A stretch of 64,000 bases of DNA, taken from NCBI GenBank assembly GCA_024195265.1, contig JAJLRJ010000005.1, positions 22,875,855 to 22,939,854 on the forward strand, given 5' to 3'. Origin of the DNA: Dendrophyllia cribrosa. Lineage: Eukaryota; Cnidaria; Anthozoa; Scleractinia; Dendrophylliidae. Each line of letters starts with the position of its first letter. Position 1 is the stretch's first letter. A model generated the notes under the pieces. The model did not search any database, was not told the origin of the DNA, and saw nothing but the letters and a program-made list of their open reading frames with translations. Made by a program: the position numbers and the translations under genes. This document shows, in pieces, positions 40,101-52,100 of the stretch.

Positions 40101-43100
40101 ATAACTTATCGCATTTGGAACAGCAACAACATATGCGAAAGACTTATGCACTAGTCAGCGGAATTACTAAGAAGTGAAAATTTGCATATTTGTCTCCGTC
40201 TGCTATAGCTCGTTCAAAGCTTTGTGAATTCACGAGTTAAAAATGGTCTAAGACAATCACCTGTATTCTCCTAGTAATGTAGAAATGTTAAATCTATTTG
40301 ATTGTAAGACTGACCACAAATTTTCCTTTTTTCCCAGTTATGGAACAGCTACTTCAATCTGTCAGTGTCTTTTCTCACGCAAACACATCTTCAACTGGAG
40401 AGCTTCACAGAAGTAAAGAAACACAAGATCATTGACAGGTTAGAACTTGAAGGGTGCATTCTTTTGGTACTATAATGTGGTTAATTTTATTCCGGTTTTA
40501 AAATAACAGAATACACGTGCAAGAATATCATAACATTTCCAGACGAACGCCATGGGCCAATTTACAGTTGTGTGCTTAGTGACCTGGCCTCCGAGTGAGA
40601 GCGAGGCTGAATTTGACCATGTTTTGATACAAACCTTTTTGCATTTCGTATGTAAATCATGTCGTTCTTATGCTAACTACTTTTTGTTGAACATGGTTTA
40701 CGTATGAAATGCGGATAGGTGTGTATCAAAACAAAGTGAACACCAGCGTCACTTTCACTCGAAGTCCAGTGTACTAAGCACGCAACTGTAAAATGGTTCA
40801 TTGTGCCCAATTTCAAGTAAACCATATTTCGTTCATTCTTCTATTAAGAGAAGGATAAAACAAAATTCTACTCGATACATTCAAAAATGACTAGTAAATA
40901 CCGTAATTTCGTGGAAGATTACGGTGGAAGATAATACGAAGATGTTTCGATTATAGCCCACTAACATTTCTAGTTCAGACCACAAGCTAGTTCAGTTTAC
41001 TCCTTGGTATACCGCAGTTCTGGTCTTCTGATTGCCTGTATTCTTCACGGCATGGGATAAAATATGGTTCTAACTTTCGAGTCTGTAGACGAAATCCTAT
41101 GGTGTGAACATTCAATAGCCCATTTCCGAGTTGCTCTTAGCCTTCTTTTCAAACCGAGACCAAGTACAAACCATTCATATGGATAAAAGTTTTATTTGCA
41201 TGTGAAAGAAAATTCATTTTCATATGAATGGTTTTGCACTTGGCCTCGGTCTGAAAAAGAGGCTAAAGGCTGGTTTTCACTAATGGCGGAGTCGGAGTCG
41301 GAGTCGTAATCAGAAGCGCAGAGCGTTACGATCAGGTAAAAATCAAACCGACGGAATCGGAAAAAGATTACGGAGTCATGAGCGAAATCGGAAGAAAATG
41401 GAACCGTTCTGATTCTTCCGACTCCGATTCCGTCGAGCTTATGACCCCGCTTACGACTCCGATAAACGATTTTCACTAGGTCGGAAGCGCTCTTTCGACT
41501 CCGACCACGACTCCGACTCCGACTCCGTCGCCAGTGAAAACCAGCCTTAAGAGCAACTCGGAAACGGGCTATTGAACAGTCATCACAGGGGCGGATCCAG
41601 GATTTTTCTTAGGAGGGGGTGCACCTCTAAGGAATGACGTAACTGAAGGGTGACGTAAACAAATTTTAAAAGCGAACAACGCAGACTAGGTCATCTCAGG
41701 GGGGGGTGCGCACCCCCTGCACCCTCCCCCTAGATCCGCCACTGCATCAGTAGTACTTTTTAATGGTGTGATTTGTCTTGCCATGTTATACAAAGTGAAA
41801 ATTCTGATTTTTCTTGAATTTTGATTTTGGGGACTCTTGGAAGTTAAAGGGTTGACTGTAGTCTCTTATCTTTGTTCTGAAGGTATGGAGACATGAGGCA
41901 AGTCATGGGTTTTGAAATTGTTCACATGTGGCAGAGCCTTGGTAAGTTTTATTGGCACTTTTTAGCATTGATATTTAGTATTTTTAATCGGTACCTTCTA
42001 TTTTGAGTTTGTGATTTCTATTAATCTGTAAATGTCAAGAACTCGCGTTCGAAAAAGAAATTTCGGATTTCTTTATATTTGGTCAGGAGAATTGAACTTT
42101 CCAAAGGATTTTCGGTTTCGAAAAAACCTAGAATTCGTTTTTATAGGGATAAAAAACAGTGTGACACAAACTCATTAGAACATAACATTTTGTTTCCAAG
42201 TTTAGCTTAGCCTGTCACAGCAAGAAAATGTGTTTACTTTTGCTTGTGTGCAATTTTTAAAACAATACACGAAAATTCCCTGTGAGTTTACTTTTCTTAA
42301 CGGGTGGAATTCCCATGCTGGATTTTTTAAAGGTTACAATACAATAACAGAGCTTTCTGCTGGAATAGTTTTAATTGTAAATGTCGACGTACCAGGACAA
42401 GATGTTCGCATGCAAAGTTTTCTCATTTTTTTTAAATCATTTACCAAATTGCTGAAAGTAAGAATCTTCAAGTTTTTAAAAGTTATCACACAGATGCCCT
42501 ACTAAGCTTCAAAATATCGTTTCCATGCGTTATGCGTCCTTCTTCCTGAGCGACAATTGGGATATGCACCAAATCTCAGCGGCATTTCACGTTTTCCCGG
42601 ATTCTTCGAAAACGAAAAATCTTTGGAAAGTGTGATTTTTATTTTCAATTGTAATAGTTCACATAAGAGTTTCTCTTTACCAAATTTCAGTTTTATCCGC
42701 GAATTCCTGTTTGTATGTTAATTGAGCAGCGGTTTATAAGAGAAAATTTCAGTTGTTTATCTTTGTTTATAACCAACAGGTTCCTTTCAGAGACATTTCA
42801 TGCTTAGTCTTGTTTGTCCATTCCTCGAAATGACTCTTGTACCTGAAACAGGTAAGGTGGGGGGCTTCTTTGTTTTCTAAGCCTATGATGCACTATTCGA
42901 CATTTGTTGATCAACAAATGTTGAACGGTGTATCATGCCATGTTGAATGTTGAAATAGGCCATTCAACATGTTGAACGTTGTGGGACCAAAATAGAGACA
43001 AGCTCTGAGTGAGGTGCGGGTTGCGGAAAATTGTTTCTATTCTTTTCAATTCTTTTTAGAACAAGGCAATGAGACAATGAGCTCTATTCTTATTTAATAA

Positions 43101-46100
43101 GATGTAAATTAGTATATTCCAATTTTCTGCAATCCCGCACCTTGGAGGAGGCCCTATTCCGTTGCGACTTGTTAAATGGCGACAGGCAATCGTTTTAAAA
43201 TGATATGTTGAATGTGTTTTGTACCCATTCAACAAGTTGCAACAGCGTTCAATATAAAATTGGAAGTATTGTAGTCTTATTATATTTTAAGATAATATTG
43301 TCGGACAGTACATCGAAAAACTCGATAAACATTATCCTTGTTTAAAAACTAACACAAATCAAATCAATGCCACGTGCTACTACTAAAAAATAACAAGATG
43401 AAAGAAACGTCGAACAAGCATCACAGCGAGAACATAGGGAGGAATCAAAAGGACTGACAAAAACAGCCAAAGCGATTGTAGCCGAAAAAATCGCAGCAAA
43501 GAAATGCGAACGAAATGAACCCGGAGGGCAAATGTCTGATATTTTTTCGACAACGAATCTCCAAAAGCTAAACCCGAAGCCCCCAAGAATATTTCATGCC
43601 TTGCCCTACTGAAATATTTCAGTGATGTCGCCTTTTCTTTTACGCAAATTCGACCAAAACATTCTCGGCTGTTGTTTGCACTGGTGCGATTTTCGTTTTC
43701 ATGGCTTCGATGCACACCTAAAACTCCCTGATGAAGTCTGCGATAGTTAAACGAAGTATATAGGAGAAATAAAGAACTTTTGCAGCTTAGAGTTCGCAAG
43801 TGCTGCCCAGTAGTCTATCTTTCAAACTCGGATCTTTAAAATGCCCAGTGTGCCTCTGTGCCGAGTGTTCCTGTGTGTTCCTCTGTGCCAGTGTGCCATA
43901 CTCCTTAACTATTTGTAATGATTAACTATTTCAGTTCCCGATATACGAGGAGCAACCCCAACTTGTGTACATGACTGAGTTAATCATTTCAGTTTTGTCT
44001 ATGCTTCTTGATCAGTTCCAAACGAACACTAGCCATATAATCTGAACAGGATTCTGCTTGCCCAGCCTTACATGCAGCCTGGGCAATGAGCGGACGAAAC
44101 TGTTCATTCTCTTTCCGTGTTGATTAAAACCGAGGTTTTGAATCATTCATACGCTGAAAATGTCTCACCTTCGCTAAACAAACTTGTTTGCAGCAATGAT
44201 TTGGCTTTGTAGTTTGATAACTATACATACAGACACTATTTTATTAAAAGCTCCTAGTTTAGGCTTCGGAAAGCTTTAAACTGCTGGTGGGTATAAAGGC
44301 TGTTGATTCAACTGTTTGAATCGGAGACGAGCAGTCCGGCTCAAAGAAATTTCAACATGGGATGGATTCTAATTACCGAGATTTTCTCCAAAAAAGCGCT
44401 GCTTAACTTGCCATTCCAACTTCTTAGCATATTCCGAAATGGGAAAAGAACAAGTCAAATAAAGATTTTCCCCAGACTTTGCTTCACATCCCGAAGTATT
44501 CATTTCTAAAATGCGACAACTGTAGATATGACTTGCATTTGCACGCTATTACTGCTATTTCGCAATCGAAAGTGGTACACCAATATGTCGGCGGATCTGT
44601 CGTGACGTCACGTGAAAACGATCTATTGTTTGTGTGCTAAAAATAACGTTTATGCGAAGCTCGAAGTTATGGGCCTTAATCGCGCAGCGGCCATGTTGAC
44701 TTCCCGGAGAATAAAATGATTTTGTTTTCCCCCGCTTAACCTCGTTTTCAACATTTTCACTGCGAGGCTCAGAGGGGTAAATCTTTTGTTTTTATACAAA
44801 ATGGCGGGGCGTGATTAAGACCCATTAGCGTGTTGTACTTTGTTTTGCTTTTTGTTATATAATTACAACTCAGAGAACAGCGATTGTCCTAACTTTGTTT
44901 TACAGAATTGCGCAAAGCAACATTGCCGATATTCTATGACATGGTGCTATGTGAACTCAAGGCGGAAGGCAACGCAACTATGGTAGAGTAATAAAATTAT
45001 ATCTATAATTAAGCAAATAAAACGGTCCTGTCCTGGTGTGTATAAAGGATTGCACATGGATTGTATTCAGTTCTCCTTGTGTTTAACAAATAGTGTGTGT
45101 GAGTCTGTGTAGAGCATTGTCCTGGTATGCTGGTAGGGACCCTGGACTTGTAAGAACTTGCAAAGTTGCTTATAAGAATGTGTAACTCCTCTTTCTATTT
45201 TAAGACAATAAAGAAAGTTCCTGGCCATAGTCATGGTCATAGTCAGCGTCAGCCGGGTTGCTGACCTTTTAATGTTGATTCTTTCGTTTTAGGTGGAAAC
45301 CAAAATAGTGAACGAGCTCGACAGACTTGTGAGTGTGGACAAAAAAGGCGACAAAGAATACAAGAAGCTATTCAAGCAAATGTAAGACACTGACTCACAT
45401 CCAACCTCACGGCTTTTGTGAGGTTACAAAACCTCGTAGCCTCATAATCATAGTCTCTGTGCATTTTCTTGCTTGCCCAGATTTTCAAACAAACTTGCAA
45501 TATCAAAGAACGCAGGAAAGCAAATGTGCTGTTATATAAAAAAGTTTGAGCTTTGCCGGATTTATGAGTTATTATGGTCTTTCAGATTGTAGATATTTCT
45601 GTGGTAAATGACAACTTTTCGGTTCCTAACCAGCGACTAACCGCGTTCTATTTTCGAAATTGCTATTCTTTTTCTTTTCTTTCGTTGGGGTGGGAGCATG
45701 TTAGTGCTTTTGCCGCAGCGAAGTTTGTGGCCTGGTCGTTCGGTGTCTGGGTTTGTTAGAAGTCATTCTTCACACTGATTGAGACGTCTTACACACTGCT
45801 AGACGTTATTTGTTGTTAAGAGCAGTTCCTTTTTTATTGCTGAAATAGTCTAATGGCAGTCGTTTCCTTTTCGGGTGTTCGGGTTTTCGGAAGGCCCGCG
45901 AAGGCATGAGGCGCCTTTTCTCGCCCCATGCCTTCGCGCTCCTCCCGCACTCTCGGAAAGGAAACGACTACTATACACAGGCTGTTGCTGAAAGGTCACA
46001 TGTATATGAACCTAGTAAAATGGCCTAGCTCATCACGCAACTTCCGAAGTTCCGTGGGTCGAGCATACGACAAGGTCACGGGTTCGACTCCCTTTCAGGG

Positions 46101-49100
46101 ACTCAGATTTTCTCTTTTTCCCTCAAGAGGACTCGAGCAATTTTCCGTTAAAATTTACCGACGATTTCCGACGATTTCCGAGATTTTGGAAAATTCTCCG
46201 AATGCTGTCCGAAGGTTGCACGAACATTTTCGATCATTTTCCGAAATTTTCTGAAGATTTCCGAGGAAAATCCGAAGATGTTTCGATTGTAGACTAACCC
46301 CGCCATTTTGCTCGTTCGACATTTATTAAGGACAAACATGAAAGCTAATGTGAAGATTGATTGAAGATGTTGAAATCTTTACTCTTCACAGTGAAGATAA
46401 AATTGATAAACTTGTGTCCAGATATGATTTTTCCACGGTGGTAGAAATTCTTGTATTTCACTGAAGTTTATATACACGCTTTTTTATATAAGAACGTCGG
46501 ATTTTTGGGCCGAAGCTGAGCTGATGCTGCACGTTTTTATTATTTCGGCGATTTGAGCTTGTAAAAGTTCTTAGCAGGTTCTTAGGATAAATGGTACAGT
46601 AGTTCAGTAAATTGTAGTCATGGATAAGAAGAAAGAATTATAGGTGAAGTTCTACAAATTTGCTAAGTAATTATTAGACATGTTTGCTAGTACAAAATGG
46701 AAAAAGACTTGTATACATTTCTTATCTCATTTGTAAAACATGGTAAATAGAGATGTTCTTAACATATCCCAGCCTGGATACGTTCTTGGCACGTTCTTAA
46801 ATTTCAGGCCAATCTTAGCCTCGATGTTCTTACAAAAAAGGTTCTTACATAAAAAAGAGTGTGAACATTTTTTATTACGTGTCCATGTTGCTAATGTTCA
46901 CAACCAGCTTTAAAGTTTAGTTCCAAACGGTTATTTAATCAAGAACTTGTATTAAAGGTAAAGAAACGTCAACGAAATTGATGGAATAGTTGTCAAAAGC
47001 TATTTTCTTTTCGCCGCTTTCGCTTTCACTTAATTAACGGCAGATTTCCTCAGTTGTGATTTGGAAAAATGTTCCGCACTATGTCCAGGATGGCTTGTCG
47101 AATGTCTTTCATCTTCCAGCTGTAAATCAGGGGATTCAGAGATGAATTTATAAACTTCAGTGTTGCAGTGTAAAGATGTATGTGGCTTATTAATATGGTT
47201 TCTCCACAGCTAATAATGGCAACATGAACACACGAGCTTGGTAAATAACAAATCAAGAACACGATATACACGTACAGTGTTCCAAGTGCAGATTTCTTTA
47301 GCCTTGCAACATTTGCTATTTGACCATTTTGTGCTACTTGCTGCAGACGAAGGGCATAAATTTCCTCTGTGTGGCGTTTTGCAGCTAAATAAGTCTTGTA
47401 GTAACACAATGCTGTGGCTATGACGCAGACAACCTCAGAAGTCGTGAAAATAGCGTAACTAAGGATCTGTGGGATCCGCAGCCTAATCAACGTAAGAATT
47501 GCACTGAACACCCAAATCGAGACCACCACAGCGACAACACGCTTGTGAGTCACAAGTTCCTGGTATCTGAGATGAAGATGAATCGCTAAAAATCTGTCTG
47601 CTCCTAGGGCCACAACACCAAGGAACGACGCGAAAGAAAATAAATTAGCTGGCACGAGACTTGCGATGTATATGGTATTATATGTTTTGTTTTCAGTGTC
47701 GTGTTCCATCTTCATGAAAAAACGTGCAATATACAAAGGTTGGACCAGCAAACCAACGCCAAGATCAGAAAAAGCCAGACTCAAAAGGCATGTTTTTAAA
47801 GGCTTTGGCAACGACGAAGTTTTTCTTATTGCATATATTGTTGTAATATTCAACACGATGGCGATATAGCAAAAGAAACCGTTGAAGATGCAAAGAACTA
47901 TATACGACGAATGCAGCTGTTCAGCTTCTGCCATTTTGTAGAAATTGTAGCAAATACTTAACGTTTATTTTTTTAGGTGAATCTTCCCTGACGTCATGGC
48001 ATACGAATTTACATAAAAAATTACGGTAATCGTGCTAAATACGAATTGACTTCAAAAGCTGAAACAGCTTGTTAAACTTAGCAATCCTCGCAATTTTTAG
48101 CTCTTTGCATACATGTATATATAAATGCTCAAGAAAATATCAGCTATCAAAAAATGAAAAATTGCTGGGTGGCAAAAGCGCTAGTGAGTCTTGGATTGTT
48201 TACAAAATTTCGAATAGTCCTTTTTACAGTTGTGTGCTTGGTGACCTTGCCTTTGAGTGGAAGCAAGGCTGGAGGTGACCTTGCTTTGATACAGACCTTG
48301 GAGCTTTTCAGATGTAAATTTAGCTAGTTAGCATGAGAAAAGCATTATTAACATATGAAAGGCGGAAAGGTTTGTATCAAAGCAAGGAGTCACCTCCAGC
48401 CTCGCTTCCACTCAAAGGCAAGGTCACCAAGCGTACAACTGTAAAAAGGACTATTGTACAAAGAATATCTAGCATATCAGGCTTAATTTTTTTTCAGAGA
48501 AAGCTAACTGTGCTATGCCCTTTTAATATTCGAGAGTATATTTGTTTGTAGTTAGATTAGAGAATGAGACGCATATGGTACTGAAGGAATAATTATAAAC
48601 AAAATTTTTATTTTTGGATAAAAGTTCATTTATTTAGTATTCAAAGTCCAATATGGCCAAGCCATGATTTTCACCGGAAAACTTCACGCAAATATTAAAT
48701 TGGTCAGTATTCGTGATCTCTGCCGCTTTGAAAATAGCTTGACCAAATCCATATTCTTGTAAGAGAAAATTTACTTCTGAATCCAACGCGAATGTGGCTA
48801 AAATGTCTTTCTGTGCATATTAAAAGCAGATGTTTCGTACCTTTATTTCGGATTAACTTGTCGAAAAAGAATTGGCTATAGGTTTTACTAAAGATTACAT
48901 TCAAAGGTCCAAACGAGTTTTTAACTCGTCCAGTAAGAACGCAGCAATATGACGCTAAAGTTTAATTTTCTACCATGCATGCTGAGCCGGCATCTTTTGC
49001 TTTGTGTACTTTCCAGCTGGCATTCGTAAAGAGCGAATCATTAGATTTCTGACGGGGGAGGGGAGTTAAGTAATTCCAGGCTTTGAGCTTCTATTCTAAT

Positions 49101-52100
49101 TTTAGCAAACTTCTAATTCTTACATCTCATTTCATCACACATTTGTATCTGTCGAAGACAGTAGACTGACTGTCGAAAGCTCATAATTTTTATTAATTTT
49201 TTACCAGAGAACGCATTTTGTATTTTACTATGATAAATCCTGGTAACGGATCCTCGATATTCTTCTATAAAAGGCCAACCTCTATCAAGTGGCCACTTGT
49301 CCCTTTCCCGAGGGAAAAATCCCGCAAATGGCCTTCACTGTGGGTTCAGTCAATTTTTTAGGTCAAGCGACAAGAAAGGATTTCGACTGACTGTTTCATC
49401 AATTGTAAACGAGAAATACACACTGACACGTTGCGATGAAGTGCAACATCTTTTATAGTCATTCTCGTTAAGTTTAATTTTTCTGCTGAATAGTTTATCG
49501 GCCAGGTTAAACGTTATTGTATTGTATTGTATTGTATTGTATTGTATTGTATTGTATTGTATTGTATTGTATTGTATTGTATTGTATTGTATTGTATTGT
49601 ATTGTACAGGGTTCTTATGTAAACAGCTCGATTTCTTATTCCTTTTGCAACATACGTCATTACTGAGCTGTCTAAGTTCATGAAAGGCTTTTCACTGAAA
49701 CTTTACTTCTGTGTTGCAATTTGATTTTCTCCTAGTTTGACAGAAAAGTTTGAGGAGAATTTTCTGTTTCACGATGAAGGTACAGCGTTTGTTAACCGAG
49801 TTACAGACCTCCTTCAGCTGCTGTTAGAGTACAGGTATGGAGCATCAGGAAACGGCCTTTGCCTATTTTTATCTCGTGATTACGCGAAGCGTTGAACGAG
49901 CAATAGTATACGGGGACAGATATTCAAATTAGTTACTCGATGGCTCACTTGGATGTAAACGTTTTTTGTAATTCCTCGGTGTATTACGTCATCCAGTTGT
50001 CTCGTTTCACACAATGCATATTTATGTCACGCTAAGATGTTTTCATCGTCTGTTCAATTCTTTGACTTCAAACTCAGTATGGAAAACCCGATGTGTTGAC
50101 TTCAAATGGATTAATCAAGACTTAGGTAAATAGCACAATTAATGTTTTTAAATATGTAGCCTGCGAGAAAGCGCTCGGGCTCGGGAGCAAATTTTGAATT
50201 AAAAAAAAAAACATGTTTTAGCGTGACACAAAATACGCATTGAGAACTGGGTAATTTAAATTTGTTTTGTTGCGAATGCGTTGCGTTATCAGAACAAAGT
50301 TACAAGTTAGCTGATGTAAGCGGCTTAGTAATCGACTATAACAAAGTTCAGGGATAAAGTTCATAACTTTACTGCCGGCACAGCCTCCAGTCGCACTTTA
50401 GATTGTCCATAGAGGTTGAAACCCACAGTTAAAGTCTATGATCTGAACGTATTCGAAAGAAAACAACCCGCCGAAGCCAAGCGCCATCTCACCATCTCAC
50501 TTTGTGACACGTGTTCAACTTGAGCAGATGTTATACAACTCAAGTTGTTACACGTGAGTTGATCATCAATTTTTTTACTGTTTCTACTCAGCAATTATCT
50601 TTAATTTAACACTAGTGGCTCATATTAGACTACTTTAATCAATAGCTATAGAAAGGATGCGAATTCTCTTTTATTTTCCTGTCCATTCCCTGATCACTGC
50701 ATAAGGTTTTGCCCGTTCCAAACAGTGGTGCTGCAACGATACACCGGTGCACCGGTAAACCGCGATATTTTTTGTCACGTTACGAATATCGATATTTGAA
50801 CAACATATCGTGATATTATGATATTATGATTCTTCATCAACATTCAGAAATTACTGTCTTAAATGACTCCTTACCCAAGTCCAAGCCTTTTTATAGCTAT
50901 TTATTAAACAAAGGAACAAGAAAGTTCCATCCTTGCTTCGTATAGCTTCGCATGCTTCCGACACATATTTTTCATAATTAGTTGTCAGCTGACACAGTCT
51001 TGCACGCCCACGGGAAAAACATGCGGGTCGTCGCAAAATGTCTTCCCGTGTTGGTGGAAAAATGTATGTAATGATGTATCGTATCGTGAGAAAATGTATC
51101 GTTGCAGCCCTACCAAATAGGTCGTCCGTACAGCAAAATTTCGCAGCAGAGATGAGGGGCCGAACGTTGTTTCGTATTCACCAGTTGGCTCTTAGAGCCC
51201 TTTGATTTAAAAGAAATACGACGGGAAGGGCCAAACGATTTTCGATTTTGAACCCTCCTCCCCTGCCTACCACCTACCACTTATACTGTTACTCTGGGCT
51301 AAGCATCAAGTCGACATCCATTACTGACAGGTACACCGTTAAACAGGCTTAATGCAGCCAGATGTTTTTAACTCGTGAATACGCGAAGCGTTGAACAATT
51401 TACAGCATACGGGAAAAATATGCGAGTTTTCACTCGGTCGATTAGACGTAAACATTGAGACCACGATATGTAATGGTCACCTGCCTTACCCATTGGGACG
51501 GGGTTGGAGGAAAGGGAGGGTGGGAAATTAGACACAGGGGGTAGGGGTCGGTGGAGCAGAACGCCTAGGAGTGGGGAGGATCCGAAGGTGTTTCGTGTTC
51601 ACGAGTTGCCTCATGTGAGCCTTTGATCATCTTATAGAAGGGGTGAATTTTAGTCTTCTACGCACTCAAACTCTTCTCAAGGCAGCAGTTGTTTGGATAA
51701 AAAGGAGATGTGTTATTTTATTTCTTCGCAGGAGAGTGTCAGCTGAAGAGTTAGACGATAGAGAACAGAAAATGAGCTGCCTTGTGAACTTACTGGTAAA
51801 ATACGGTTTGTTTTGCTATTAACAATCTACTGTAAAATCTCTATTACGCCACCCCTCTGAAATAAACCCGCCACTAATAAGCCACCCCTTTTTAGAAGAA
51901 GAAATTTATTACCCCCCTCCCCCCTCCCCCTCTCTCTCTCTTTTAAGCCACCCTCACCCCTCACCCTTACTTACATCAATACTCTTGAACCGTAATAAAG
52001 TGGCTTTTGTTATTGGTATAATCCAGGTATAAACCATTATAGAGGGAAAAATAATGTAATTGTAACATTATAGTTTACTCCTGAGGTTATGATGCTTGAA

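Noticed and set aside
41192..41476. 94-residue acidic minus ORF with DYDSDSDS
   Set aside because: Translation of the GGAGTC-repeat arms of the MITE at 41267.
43383..43799. 138-residue minus-strand ORF, possible GPCR relic
   Set aside because: Its C-terminal part is hydrophobic, but I could find no NPxxY, DRY or CWxP motif in any frame and no splice evidence.
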